Below are positions 34,034-46,420 of a stretch of 64,000 nt of DNA, one piece after another (the stretch's first letter is position 1; the number at the start of each line of letters is the position of its first letter). The stretch is from positions 620,001 through 684,000 of the forward strand of contig JAEUWY010000013.1 in assembly GCA_022059125.1 (NCBI GenBank), written 5' to 3'. The notes below the pieces were generated by a model. The model was not told where the DNA came from. It saw nothing but the letters and a program-made list of their open reading frames with translations, and did not search any database. The position numbers and the translations under genes were made by a program. This DNA comes from Corynespora cassiicola. Lineage: Eukaryota > Ascomycota > Dothideomycetes > Pleosporales > Corynesporascaceae.

Positions 34034-37000
34034 ATGGCGGAGCCCGACCTATTCGATGAGCACATTGGGGCGCGAACATCCCACGTCCCAAAGACGCCAG
34101 AAAGTGACATGGAATGCCTTTTCGGCGACAATGAGGATGTACAGCGCCCCAAATCGGATGAAGATGTCCCCAATGGTTTTCCCGAGTTCATGGAGCATCA
34201 AGATGACGACTCTAAGTCAACGTTGACCAAGCAACCTGTGGTCGAGCCTGATCAGCCGCATGAAGATATTCTGCCTTCTGTGGAGGATGGTATGGCTTCT
34301 ACGCTTGCATTTGATATTCATTTGGCCAACTCTGGATCCAAACTAACCACCCCAAACCATCAGCGACACGATAGTATGGTCGCAACCCCTAATGCTGATC
34401 TCGAATATGGAACGATTGTATCCGGGCGTTCTCCAAGCAAAGAGAAAGCTGAAACGCAGCTATCTAACCCAGGACTTGGACTCTTCAATCCAGGTGGTAT
34501 ACGAAACAAGAAGAACAGCCCCGTCATTCCTCAGTTCGAATCAAACTCGGATAGTCTGTTCGTTCCAGAGCACCCAACTCCACCGCCAGGCAATTCAAAT
34601 ACCTTGCACTCTCTTGAGAGGCCTTCTCCTAAACGCCAAAACGGAGTTTCAATGAATCGAAGCAACATACTTTGCAGATACCAAAAGCTAAAGATGAGTC
34701 AGTCCAAGAAGGTAGTCAAGAAAGCCATACCCACCAATATTAGGCGCGCTGAGCCAGACCAGGAGGATTTTCTGGAAGCTATTCAAGGACGCAACACAGC
34801 AGACAATGCTAAGGGTGAGATGAACGATGCTTCATACGAGGTCAAGCAAGCTGAGGAGGATAAAAAGGCTGATAATGAGTTCGAAGAAAAGAGGTTAAAA
34901 TATCGAGAGCTCAAGAGGAAAAACGGTACGCTCACACTCAGAGAGAGCATTGAATGGAGAAAGATTGAGTCTGATTATGGATCACGACAACGTAAACGGG
35001 AGCAAGACAAAATCAGAGCTCAAGAAGAACTAGAAGATCCGTCAGAGCTTTTTCCAACTCACCAAGAAGGTGATGAGCCAAATGAATCTGGCTCTGATAC
35101 TGACATGGACATTGATAATACGTCCAATCCCCGGAAGCGTCGTCGTCCCGAGCCCCCAAGCAAAGCTCCCGTTGGAACCTCGCTACGCGATCATGAAATT
35201 CGTTCAATGAAAGTAGGTCTTGATCTCGAAGGAGATCTACCCAAGAGGAAGAAGAAACGCATGTCGACATCAAGTACCACACAGTCCTCCAGCACTGCAA
35301 AGCCAAAATCTTCCCGGGCGGCAAAGTCAAAGCCTGCTATAACCGGAAAGTCGGCTGGAAAACGCAAATCTGTCAAGGAAAAGCGGAAGACTGAAGAAGC
35401 TATCCGACAGGCCACATCTCTCTTTACGAGTGACATCTTTTCCCAGCAGCCGGATGAAGATGCACCTGAACAGCCTACCTTTCAGTCTCGTCGAAAGACG
35501 GATGCGCTAAGAGAGCTTATTTCCGCCATTCCTCTGGAGGACAAAAAGGCTCGATCTGATATGAGCAGCCTACTTGCAGCAACGAAAGACTTCACCGGAC
35601 GCGGCAGTGTGAAAGCCGATGGAAAGGGCGGGTGGCTGGTGAAGGGCATGAAAACACCGTTGAAAGGTTACCAAATCCTCGGTGCTGCCTTTATGCGTAG
35701 ACGCGAGAACGCGTCAGAAGAGCCTCGTGGTGGGTTAAGTGCTGACCAAATGGGCCTGGGGAAGACTCTCATGATGCTTGCGAACATTGTCAACGGTTGT
35801 TCACCGATGAAAACGAAAGTGAAGAAAACAACGCTTCTGGTGGCCAGTCCCACTCTCCTATCCCAATGGAAGAGGGAAATTGAAAAACACACGAACTGTG
35901 GCCTCCGACTGTTGCGCTATGGTCCTGGCAATAGAATCGATTCTAATCAACCCTTCGATGTTCTCCAACTGCACGACATCGTGCTCACGACCTATAACGA
36001 AATCATGAGGTCTTATCCAAAGAACGAGCCACCCATTGAATACCAAACGGCCGAGGAAAAGATCAAATGGTGGCAAGAAGTATATGAAGCCGAGCGAGGG
36101 GTTCTCCACCAAATGAAATTTCATCGCATAGTGCTTGACGAGGCTCAAGCCATCAAGAATCACACTGGCAGAACTTCAATCGCCTGCAGGGCACTCATGG
36201 CTGATCATAGGTGGGCGCTCAGCGGAACTCCGGTGCTCAATGGCCTCGCTGAGCTATACCCATACTTTAAATTCCTGCAAGTGCCACACACTGGGAGTTT
36301 TAGGATCTTCAAAAACAATTATTGCGATGCTGGTAATCCAGAGAACAGCGAGAGGCTCCTGGTACGCCTTGCGCAGTTCATGATCAGAAGGACGCATGAG
36401 GACAAAATGTTCGGAGCGCCTATCCTAAAACTTCCAAAAGCCCAGCAGGCTACCAATTACTGCGATTTCAACTCTGTGGAGAGGATTATCTACGAAGTGG
36501 TGAGGACACGCTTCGCGACGAGAATCAACTTGCTAGCCAAGGCTGGCGATCTGGAAAAATCGTATGGGAATGTGTTCGTGTGAGTTGACTGGATTCCAAA
36601 GGGCCCCTATGAACACGTGGGCTAACATTTGGTAGGATGCTACTTAGGCTTCGGCAGTTAACTGCACACGTGCTCATGCTTCAATTTGTTATGAGGGACC
36701 TCCTCGAACGTGAAGACATCGAACGCATCCGTCAAGCAGTGGAAGAAATAGGTGCTCGGAGCGATTTCGAAGGCGGAAAAATGATTCTAGCAGTTCGCAA
36801 ACAGCTAGATGATCTCCACCGCAATGGCAAGAAGAACCCGAGGAATCCCACCGCAGATGAGGAGCACATGACTGATGAAGAGGATCTGGACGACGAAGAG
36901 GAAGTTGACAACCAAGAGCCACTTGATAACGGAGGTATTGGACGCGGTACGGGAAAGAAGTTTGGGAAAAGCTATCAATTTGGACCATTCCTCGACAGCC

Positions 37001-38206
37001 TGACCCAGGGGGAGAACTGGCAGAAGATCAAGAAGAAAGCAAAATGTTCGCGATGCGACGAACGGCCGGTTCGTCCTTGGATATCTACGTGTGGTCACCT
37101 CATCTGCAGTTCCTGTTACGATGATGCTGTGACTGTGGCGGCAGAGATGGAGAAGGAGAGCGTGGAGTGCTTGACCTGCGGGACAATACCTGATCGCTAT
37201 CATCCTTGCGATGAAGGTGAAGAGTTCGATGACGAAGAGGCAGACGGGCCTATCACCCGAGCATCAGCGCAGAAGCGAAAGGGGGCACAGGAGCAAATGC
37301 AGAAACGCATTGCACGTGAAGATATCAGCGAGGATTGGCTCAGCCTAGGGGGAGACTCGGTGCTACCCTCGGCGAAGACAATTGCGATCAAAGGCCAGAT
37401 GATGAATTGGATGAAGGAAAACCCTGATGTCAAGATCATCATCTACACACAATTCCTAGCTATGATCCGGATCTTGGCCAAGATGTGTCAGGAAGAGGGG
37501 TGGCTATCCGAGGAGGTACGTATCTGTCTGGATTGGTTGTGATGAACTCACTGCTCTTTGGGGAGTCGAGAACAACACAAGTATTGGCTTGGGTCTCACA
37601 TAGCAGCCTTGCTGACCATCTGCAGTATAAAGGGTCCATGTCTTTCAAGGCCCGTGATCAGGCAATAGACAACTTTGCCGAGAATCCCGAGATTCGAGTT
37701 TTGTTGTCTTCGCTTCGCTGCGGCGGATGTAAGTGCCAGACAAAGTATTTCACTGTTTGTATTAACGCGATTGTCAGTGGGGTTGAACTTGACCATGGCG
37801 TCGCGAGTGATCATCCTCGATCCGTGGTGGAACAACGCAGCGGAGCAGCAGGCGTTTTGCCGTATTTATCGCATAGGCCAGACGCAGACAACCTTCATGA
37901 CCCGTATGTGTGTGCGGAACACGATAGACGATCGCATCATGGCCATGCAGAAGAAGAAGCAGGAAGAAATTGACGAGATCATGGAGGATGGTGGCAGGAC
38001 TGTGAAGAGGTAGGTTGTTTTCAATCTTTGTTCATGACCCCAGCACTGACATTGTTGCCAGGCTCTCGATTCGAGATTTGATTAGTCTTTTCGGAAACGT
38101 CAGGGAAGATGAGGGAGGCCGGCCGTATATTATGGTCGACAACCCGGATCCACGAGGGGGCTTCCATGCCGATCCCGACCACGAGGGCTTTTATGACGAA
38201 TTCTGA
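34034..38206 (+). CDS. SNF2-family ATPase with RING finger (ULS1/RAD16-like)
   Basis: DNA translocase of the RAD5/RAD16/ULS1 clade, combining a split SNF2 motor with a RING ubiquitin ligase finger; nuclear chromatin or repair function. Exons 34034-36579, 36636-37515, 37626-37728, 37778-38009, 38062-38206 give 1301 residues. Seen: a ~540-residue disordered N-terminus with basic patches; Walker A ADQMGLGKT near 572; DEAQ box (VLDEAQAIKN) near 700; a C3HC4 RING around residues 985-1030 (CSRCDE, CGHLICSSC, CLTCG) between the two motor halves, as expected; and motif VI FCRIYRIGQTQ. Closest by layout to ULS1, a SUMO-targeted ligase in yeast, but SUMO-interaction motifs were not proved, so no symbol is given. 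Confidence 0.9.
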
Positions 38207-39141
38207 GGCATTTCCCGATTTTTGTGTTTCATTTTAATTGAATTGAAAGCAGCACAGTGCTTCGAAGGCTCCAGAAGGCCTTTTCCACGGCTTGATTTCG
38301 ACACATTTCTGCTTTCTGATCTGCCACGGCTCGGTAGGAGGATGGGAACAACGGCGCCCCAAACAGGTGGCAGGAGGTTGGGATAACCTCAGCTACCCCG
38401 GGAGTCTGATTACTGCGAGCGATTCTATTGGGCATTCTGGGTTTTGGGGTTGCTTATTCGGCGTCGAGATAACAGCGATGGGGTCTGGGGTAGCTTATCT
38501 GGAGCCAGGCTACTCCACTCTTTCGGGGTTAGGCGCTCATCTCGTGCTTTAAATACATGGTGTGCATCAGTGTAACCCCTCTCTCCCCATGCGTTTGTGC
38601 GTCGCGCGATGCCAAGTCAGCAGAAACGCCATGACACGGCACACGGTAGGTGGTTGCTCGGCCGAAACAGGGCTCGACGAGGGCCCGCGCAGGTTGACGC
38701 AGCAGCAGCGGCAGGCAAAAGCAACGGAGGGGTGTGCCGTCGAGTCGCAAGCGGCATGCAGGGCAGAGAAAGCGGGCGAGAGGCAGGCGTTGGGCGTGCG
38801 GGCGGCCGTCTGGCTTATATATACACAGCGCCTGGCATCTCCGGCGGGCAGCCATCCAGATAAGGACTAAGGCTGGGACCCAATCACACGGCGGCGAATC
38901 CACAGCTGCTACCACCCGGGGACGCTCCAGCGGCCGCTCTGCCTCAGCCAGCTCCAGGCCTGACGTCGCAATCGGCTGCCCTCTTGCTGGTTACCATGTC
39001 GACTGCCCACCGCGTCCTGGACCACGACCGCCGGCCCCGACTCGACTCCTGCGCAGACTGAGCACGCGCTGCCTCCCCCCGAACCCGCTCCCGAGCCCCC
39101 GCCGCCCGCCCCGCCCAGCCCGAGCCTGAAGTTTTGCCCCC
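38207..39141. other. Intergenic region upstream of the Zn2Cys6 regulator
   Basis: About 0.9 kb without a supported gene. Open frames around 38529-39129 overlap on both strands and are GC-composition shadows. Contains the TATA-like element listed at 38814. Confidence 0.45.
38814..38823 (+). promoter_or_regulatory. TATA-like element
   Basis: TTATATATAC in otherwise GC-rich sequence, about 320 bases before the start of the Zn2Cys6 regulator. Position and contrast with the surroundings suggest a core promoter; the transcription start is not known. Confidence 0.4.
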
Positions 39142-41961
39142 ATGGACGCGCCCACGGGCAGCCCAGACGCCCTCCAGGCCCCCGACCCGCCTCCCAAGGG
39201 CCGCCGCAAGGGGAAGAAGGACGGCGCCAGCGAGGACAGCACGAAGAAACGGCGCTGCATTTCAAGCGCATGCGTGCCGTGTCGGAAGCGGAAATCAAAG
39301 GTACGCGGCCCTGTGCGCCCCGTGAGCCTCGAGTTGAGCATCTCCGCGAGCATCTCCGCTGACAAGACCCAACCGCACAGTGCGACGGCACCACGCCCGC
39401 CTGCTCGGCCTGCGCTGCCGTCTACAACACAGAGTGCATCTACGACCCCAATTCCGACCACCGCCGCAAGGGCGTCTACAAAAAGGACATTGACAACCTC
39501 AAGACGCGCAACTCGACCCTGCAGACCCTGATCCAGGCCATTCTCAACTACCCCGAGGACGATGTCGCCGCCCTCGTCCAGCAGATCCGCACCTGCGAGA
39601 GCCTGGACGCCGTGGCCGAGGCCATCATCGCAAAGGAGAATGGCGACGACGACGACGACGAGCAGGTGTCGCCCTTTACGAGCCCCGTCGTGTCCGCCCA
39701 GCCGACCTTTGAGTCGCAGCTGTCGGGCAAGATGGGCGAGCTGAGGCTCGAGGACGGATCCACGCGTTACATTGGCGGCACCTCGCACCTCATCTACCTG
39801 GGTGCTGGCTCAGAGGGCTCCGACGCTGCGGCGCCCACATCCAGCCTGGAGCAGTACAAGGTGGAGGATCCAATCACCTCGTGGACCACCGTCACGTCAG
39901 ACCGCGAGCTCGTCGTGCACCTGATCAACATGTACTTTTGCTGGCACTACAGCTTCTTCACCACCCTCTCCAAGGCCCTCTTCTTCAAGGAGTTCAACGA
40001 GGGGAAACCGCCCCCCGGCTCGAGGCGAAAAAACGAATACTGCACGCCGCTGCTGGTCAACGCCATGCTGGCACTGGGATGCCACTTTACATCATGGCCT
40101 GCTGCGCGTGCCGTGCGCGATGACTCGGCCACGGCGGGGGATCACTTCTTCAAGGAGGCGAAGCGGCTGATCTTGGAGGGTGATCTGCACGAGGTGCCAG
40201 CTCTGACCACCGTTCAGGCACTAGCCCTCATGTCAGTTCGAGAGGCCGGATGCGGCCGAGAAGCCAAGGGCTGGGTGTATAGCGGCATGAGCTTCCGAAT
40301 GGCATGCGACCTGGGGCTAAACCTGGGCATGCACAGCAAGGACGGCATCGACGAATCGGAAGAGGACGCGAGGCGCATAACCTTCTGGGGCTGCTTTTTG
40401 TTCGACAAGTGCTGGTCCAATTACCTTGGACGTCTGCCCCAACTCCCCAACACCATCATCACGGTGCCCAAGTTTGACGTGTTTCCGGTCGAGGACGCGG
40501 ATACGTGGGCTGCGTACACGGATTCAGGGTTCAGCCAGGCCCATGCGCAGCCGTCGCGGACGCGGGCTGTGGCCCGGCAGATTTCCAAGTTGTGCGAGAT
40601 ATCCAGCGATTTGATGAATTCGTTCTATAACCCGATAGACATGGACAAGGCGAAGGGGAAGCAGACTGAGCTCAAGAAGCTCAGCGATATCCACCAGCGG
40701 TTGGAGGGGTGGAGACGGGAATTGCCAAAGGAGTTGGAGCCAAAGGAAGGTGGCCTGCCTAGCATTCTTGTCATGCAGTAAGTTGTCCCAAAGGACTGTT
40801 TGTTACCATTGCTGACCATCCTATAGCATGTTTTTCCAGCTGCTCTACATACATTTATTCCGACCGTTCTTGAAATACAACCCCAACAACTCGCCGCTGC
40901 CGGTGCACGTGTCGCCCCGGAAACTCTGCACACAGGCGGCGGCTATGATATCGAAGCTTCTCCGACTATACAAGCGGTCTCACGGGTTACGGCAAATCTG
41001 TAATATCGCTGTTTACATTGCGCACTCAGCATGCACGATACACCTCCTCAATCTCCCCGAGAAGAATGCGCGGAGAGACATTATCCATGGCGTCAAGCAC
41101 TTGGAAGAGATTGCCGAAGGCTGGCTTTGCGCTCGACGGACATTGGGCATCCTCAGCGTTCTAGTCAAGAGATGGAAAGTCGAGCTCCCCGAAGAAGCCG
41201 CAACAGTCCTATCCCGAACTGACTCCAAATTCGGCCCCTGGGCCGAAGTAAGCACCCCAAAGACGACACCACGCCAACCCGAACCCATACACGAGTTGCA
41301 GTCTCCCGACCAGCAAACCTCGCCAAACCTCCAGCCTTACACTACGGCCGTCACAAACCCAACGACGCGCTTCTTCGACCGCTCGGCACAACATGCAGTA
41401 GGTCCCCTATCGTCTTCTTCAGAGGCATACAACCGCCCATCCGAGGCGCGCACCCTCCCGCCCAACGACTACAATGCCCTGGCTTACCCTCGTGCACAGC
41501 GCCACCCCTCAGACGCCCTCAACCCAGCCACCCCAGCCAGCAGCACCACCACGGCACTGGACGGCACGACTTCGAACGGCAATTCGCCATCGCAGCTCTA
41601 TGGAGGCGTCGAGCAGCTCATCCGCGAAGGCCAGGACTGGTGGCTGCGCGATCAGAATCAGTTGGCTGTCGGATTCGACAATTGGAATTACAATGCGGAT
41701 GATATCGCCTCGTGGTTTGCGAGTTCGCAGCCTGGAGGCGGGGTCGGGTCGCCGGGGGCGGGTACGGGTGGATTTGCGCCGGCAACGACCGGGGTCGTGA
41801 ATGGGACGGCCGCTGCCGCCGCGGTGGAGATGAATGGAGGGCCGGTTGGGCAGTCGCAGGGGGTGGGGGCGGCGGGGGTGAATGGGCATTTGAATGGGAC
41901 GGGGATGCCGCATGGGTTTGGAGGGGGGATTCCGTATAATGAGCAAGAGTGGTATCAGTAA
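39142..41961 (+). CDS. Zn2Cys6 fungal-specific transcription factor
   Basis: Binuclear zinc cluster DNA-binding regulator with a fungal_trans middle domain; nuclear. Exons 39142-39300, 39381-40777, 40827-41961 give 896 residues. Seen: a basic stretch followed by C-x2-C-x6-C-x6-C-x2-C-x7-C at about residues 44-73 (CVPCRKRKSK then CDGTTPACSAC), interrupted by intron 1 directly before the third Cys; a linker and coiled region; the regulatory domain from about 200 to 600, with a helical SMSFRMACDLGLNLG-like motif (seen as SGMSFRMACDLGLNLGMH); and a disordered, Gly/Asn-rich C-terminal activation-like tail. Related proteins are often labelled nirA/nit-4-like, but target genes cannot be inferred, and no neighbouring metabolic cluster gives a hint. 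Confidence 0.92.
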
Positions 41962-42274
41962 AAACATGTTTTGTACTTCAAGTTGGAGATGGGAAATGGG
42001 TAAATAGGATGGCTGGATTTGAGGGGGCGTTGGGGGGGTTGGGGGGAATTATATCATATGATGAATTTATGATGTTGCGATGTTTTTGGGCCCTTTTTTG
42101 GGGGTATATGAAATGTTTTGTTTTGGGATATCAGGGATGGGGTTGGGGTAGTTGGGTATAGTAGGGGTTTTTAGGGGATTGAATTTGAGAGGGTTGATGA
42201 TTGATGCATGGACTGCCCAATCCATCAATCTATTAACTAAAAGGGGTATTTGTAGCTACATGCAGGGAAGTGCA
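41962..42274. other. Convergent 3' intergenic region
   Basis: G/T-rich 313 bases between the stops of the regulator and the minus-strand disordered protein. No gene seen. Confidence 0.45.
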
Positions 42275-43546
42275 TCAGAGATCCTCCCACGTGCTCCAAC
42301 ATGTGAACCGCCTCATTCTCGCCTGAAACCGCCTCCAAACATTCTTCTTCTTCTTCTCTTTCCGTCTGCCTTCATCCCGACCTTGCACCTCGTCTGCCTT
42401 TCTATCCCCATATCCACCTCCATCTCCATCTCCGTCTCTTCTCCCCCCACGCCCCTCCTCCAACCCCCTCTCAACGCTAACCCTCATCCTCGACTCCCTA
42501 GACCGCGACGAAAGGGTATACAAATCCGCATTCGAATCCGCATCCGCACTCCTCCCCTCCCCCCCAGACCCCCCCAGCGACTCCAAGCTCCCCCCAACCC
42601 TCACACCCACGCTCCCCTCCCTCAACCCCAACCTGCCCCCTACCAGCAAATCATCCATCCCCTCACCATAGCCCTCCACCCGCGCCTCACCCCCACCCCC
42701 CAAAGCCCGCCCAATCACCCCCGCCCTCCCCCTCACCACCTCCACAGGCGTAGCGCTCTGGTACGCAAACGCGCCCGTAGCCTCTAGCTGCGCGCCCAGG
42801 CTCGACGCCCACGCCGGCGCCGGAGTGCAAGGCGCGGGCGTGGGGATATGCGGAGGCTGCGCGTACGGATGCGGGTTTTGCAGAAAATGCCGGACGGGGG
42901 GTAAGGGGGAAGGGGAGGGCGACGAGGAAAACGACGGCAGATGCGAGAAGCGGTGCGGAAAGCGCGGCGGGGGCGGTGGGGGCGTGGAGGCGGGGGAGTG
43001 TTCGTCGTCTGCGTATGCGGAGGTGGAGGAGGAGGAGGGAGGGTATGCGTGGATGGGTCTGCGCGTGTGCCTACCCTTACCTCCCCTCTCTTTTTCCTCT
43101 TTTTCCTCTTCTTCTGTGGCATCTCTAGCGCCCCGCGACTCCGGCCCCGTGCCTGCCGCAAGACTCCAGCCCTCTTCTTCTTCTTCTTCTTCTTCTTCTT
43201 CTTCCCGCTCTTCTTCTTCCCGCAGCCCTGCGCTCCAGGTATACGTACACGCGTCGCAGTCGGCGCACTCGTGCCGGCACGAGAGGCGCCGGTCCTGTAG
43301 CTGGCGGAATAGCTGCGAGGGCGTGGGGGTGGGGATGTTGAGGTGTTGGAATTCGGGGATGGGGAGGATGGGGCGGGTTGGAGGGGGGGAGGAGGAGGCG
43401 GTGGCGGATGGCGGGTGGGCGTAGGAGGATGAGGCGGCGGCGGGATGAGTGTACGACGAAGAAGTGCCCGCGAGACGGGCATATGAGGATGTGGGATGAT
43501 GGGTGTAGGAAGAGGGGGGGTGGGTGTAGGCGTAAGGGTTTAGCAT
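42275..43546 (-). CDS. Disordered hypothetical protein with poly-Glu tract
   Basis: Not recognised. The frame from ATG 43546 gives 423 residues; it stays open upstream to 43864, and an intron with a GTAGGT donor (43725) and CTAAC branch and CAG acceptor (43670) suggests a further 5' exon whose start I could not fix. Seen: Tyr/Pro/Ser/His-rich N-terminus, a cluster of cysteines (LSCRHECADCDACTY), an uninterrupted poly-Glu run encoded by a TCT microsatellite, long Pro/Ser segments, and a basic, aromatic C-terminus (KKKKNVWRRFQARMRRFTCWSTWEDL, quoted in part) that looks like a constrained motif. No signal peptide or membrane helix. Confidence 0.6.
   Translation of the reverse strand: MLNPYAYTHPPSSYTHHPTSSYARLAGTSSSYTHPAAASSSYAHPPSATASSSPPPTRPILPIPEFQHLNIPTPTPSQLFRQLQDRRLSCRHECADCDACTYTWSAGLREEEEREEEEEEEEEEEGWSLAAGTGPESRGARDATEEEEKEEKERGGKGRHTRRPIHAYPPSSSSTSAYADDEHSPASTPPPPPPRFPHRFSHLPSFSSSPSPSPLPPVRHFLQNPHPYAQPPHIPTPAPCTPAPAWASSLGAQLEATGAFAYQSATPVEVVRGRAGVIGRALGGGGEARVEGYGEGMDDLLVGGRLGLREGSVGVRVGGSLESLGGSGGEGRSADADSNADLYTLSSRSRESRMRVSVERGLEEGRGGRRDGDGDGGGYGDRKADEVQGRDEGRRKEKKKKNVWRRFQARMRRFTCWSTWEDL
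43172..43220. repeat. TCT/GAA trinucleotide microsatellite in coding sequence
   Basis: On the plus strand a nearly pure TTC/TCT run, on the minus strand GAA/GAG codons for poly-Glu in the gene at 42275-43546. Likely length-variable between strains. Confidence 0.85.
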
Positions 43547-44342
43547 TGTGGGGTTGGACTTGGAGGTGCCCTTGACCAGGGAGGCGTTGCTGGGTGAACG
43601 TTTGGGCCTGAGGAGGGGGCGTAAGTTGGCGTGGGTGTTGTTTGAGGAATTGAATTGGGTTGGGTTGGGCTGGGAGGGGTTAGTTTGTGGCAGCGAGGGG
43701 GGGTGCCGGAGGGAAGGGGACCTACTTTGTTGTGAGTTTGGTTGAGAGGATGGTGAATGGAGCGATAGTCGTGGGCTCTCTGTGAGTATCCGAGATCCAA
43801 GTCGAATTGTTGATACAGACAAGTAATTTGACGCGGTAAAGTGTGGCCTTTTCAGAGTTTGCAAACAGCAGGAAGGCTATTTTTGAAAGGGAGAATCCGT
43901 TCGCTCCCAGCAGGCAACAACTCAATATGTACCTTTGACCACCTCAAAACCTGGATGTTGACTGCGCAAATGGCGGACGACAGGTCTTAGCTTGTATGCC
44001 GTTGTTCGGCTCAGGAAACTCGTAGACAACAAGATAAAGGCAGCCGAGACACAAACAAGAACAGGGAGAAAGGAGTAAATGTTTTGCCAGAGCCGAGATT
44101 TTTGCACTTGCCATTGTATGCAGGTAGAACATATCTCTACCCTCCTATACCCTACTTTCATTTACACGGCCCTTGATTTATCCCCAGATACTGTCCTAAG
44201 CCCAAGTCATAGCGTCCCGCCCAATCAAAAAAGGCGTGCCATCCATGTAACCACATTATGCATGGGTATACTATACCATCCCAAAAAATAAAAGAAAAAA
44301 AAAGACTCATGCATTTGCAAAAACCCCAGCTTGATATCAAAC
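43547..44342. other. Intergenic or unassigned 5' exon region
   Basis: Between two minus-strand genes. The left part may include a 5' exon of the disordered protein. The right part is AT-rich, with poly-A near 44284-44303 close to the RAD18 stop. A 79-residue minus-strand frame at 43922-44161 has one hydrophobic segment but no other support. Confidence 0.45.
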
Positions 44343-46085
44343 TCACTGTGAATTCGACGAGTTCTCCACATCCATGACCGGCTGCTCCGGCAGCGCAAAC
44401 ATGGACACTTTCCTCGTCGGCGACCCAAATGGATTCTGAATTCCCGGGACCTCAGACGGAATTGTTGGCCCGCTGTTGCCTGTTGAGTGATCGTTACCGT
44501 TGGTCACGCCTGACGATTCGCGGCCCAGCGACGGGCTCTTCGAGTCCGAGAGTTTCGCTTGCTGGACTTTGGCGCGGATCGAGGCGAGAGCCGATTCGTT
44601 GCCTTGGTATGGCCGCGCTGGGTCGACGGGCTTCAGTGCGCCGGGATGGATGGCGGGCTCGGATTCGGCGTGCGGGTCGGGGGCCTGTTCGGTGGTAGTG
44701 GTGCGCTCTATGCCGTCCATCTTGTCTGTATTTGTTTCGTCTTTATCTTCTGTTGGATCTGCTGCTTTGGGCGTGGGCTTTTTTCGGCGCGCGTTTGCGA
44801 TCAGCTCTTCAAACTGGCTCTTGTGCGTGCTTGCATGCCCCCGCATGTCGAAATCGCTCTTCATGATTTTAGACTCTACCACCTTGGCGTTTCCACCTAG
44901 CGTGTTCTCCCATTGCGCCAACTCCTTCAGCAGCTCCTTGTTGGATTTTCGATTCTTTCCTGCGTCGCAATTCGCATTGTAAATGTTTAGCCACTCCCTG
45001 TGTCTCCTGATCATGAGCTCTTTTGAGCCTGTGGAATTGATTCCGAGTGCTTTGAGCTTTTTCCTAAGCGTCGTCTCATTGCACGTTGCGTAGTTAATTC
45101 CCGGGAGGCGACTCGGCGGCGGAGATTCCCTCTGGCGGGCGGGACGAGGATTCGACGATGGTATAACGACATTGCTGCAAAACGGCGGTCAGAACTTCTC
45201 CATGTTTCATAAAACCACCTGTTCATACCTTGAAGAGCGCGTGTTCCTTGGGCTAGACTTCGGAGCCCCCGGCTGACAGTTATTTATATGGTCCCAAACC
45301 AGCTCTGGCTTCATATGCTGAAAGCACATCGGGCACGCAGCCATGCCCGGCGGGGGCTCCTGAGACCCCACCTCCTCTTCCTCCTCCTCTTCCACATACT
45401 CGTCCTCACTGTCCTCCACCTCCACCACCTCGCGCTGCTGCTTCTTCCCCCCCACCCTAGCCCTCTCCACCCTCGCTCTCGTAACCCTCCCCTCAGGCTC
45501 CCCAATCCCCGCCTCCCCCCCTTTCCTCTTCCCTCCCCTCCTCACCCTCTCCTCCACCCTCGCAACCCCCATCGCCTGCGCCCTCGCCTCCCTAAACCTC
45601 CCCACAATCTCTCTTACCGCATGATTCGGCGCCAGCTTATCCGCCTGCACGCTCGCCCTGCAGCTCGGACACTTTGCATTGCTGTCCCCGATGCTGCGCC
45701 GAATGCACAGCGAGCAGAAGGTGTGGTGACACGTCGTCACCACCGGGTTCTCGTAGAATTCTTTGCACACTTCGCAGCGGAGCGCAGCTTCGAGGGGCTC
45801 GAATAAGGGAAGCGACGTCGAAAGCCAGTCGGTCGAGTCGGTTACTTCGAAGGGCGTGGGCATGGCAAGTGTGAAGGGCGTGCTGGGACGCGTGGTGGGC
45901 GGGAGAGTCGTGGTGGATGATTGGGAGGAGGGCGGTGTCATGGGCGCGGTGATCGACGCGAGCGGCGCGTCGCGGTCACGTGAACATGTGATTTCTTTTT
46001 CCGGTGCTTTCTCGGTCTTTGCCTGGCAGGCGCGAGGCTGCGTGGAGAAATTGAGTTTCGTCTGTCGAGCCATTCTAGATTTCAT
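44343..46085 (-). CDS. RAD18: RAD18-type postreplication repair E3 ubiquitin ligase
   Basis: With the E2 RAD6, monoubiquitinates PCNA at stalled forks. Minus-strand exons 46085-45229 and 45174-44343 give 562 residues. Seen in order: RING finger at about residues 104-142 (CEVCKEF, CHHTFCSLC, CPSC), an acidic stretch, a UBZ4-type zinc finger (CPMC with H and C at DHINNC) near 245-264, a SAP-like DNA-binding helix pair (NETTLRKKLKALGI), and a RAD6-binding-like helical region. The preceding text VTDSTDWLSTSLP is the usual RAD18 start, so ATG 45863 is a real alternative; the upstream frame from 46085 or 46073 adds ~70 residues beginning MARQTKLNFST. Upstream of it lies ULA1 on the same strand. Confidence 0.9.
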
Positions 46086-46420
46086 GGCTCATATGATGCG
46101 TGTGTAAATGTGGAAGGTTGCGTGATTGGTGCCATGAAAGGTAGAAGAGGTCTTGGAAAGACTGGGCGGGCAATTATATGTACCATATAAAGGCACAAAT
46201 TGAACTGCTTGTAGTCGTCGCTCACTAGATCAGATAAACCCAGCATTTACTTCATAGCGAGCGTTCAGCATAAGAACAAACTTATTTTCACTCCGGAATC
46301 ACTTGGTCACATCATCATCATTTTCACGGAGTCCATTTCCAGCTCATTTCCTTCTATATTGTTTTAGTCATATCGAGCTCATGCCTATTACCATATGGTA
46401 TCGTCGTATACTTTTAACTT
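46086..46420. other. Intergenic between RAD18 5' end and ULA1 3' end
   Basis: AT-rich, 335 bases, must carry the RAD18 promoter and ULA1 terminator. A TTTATATGG element (minus strand, about 46184-46192) lies ~100 bases upstream of RAD18. No gene seen. Confidence 0.4.
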
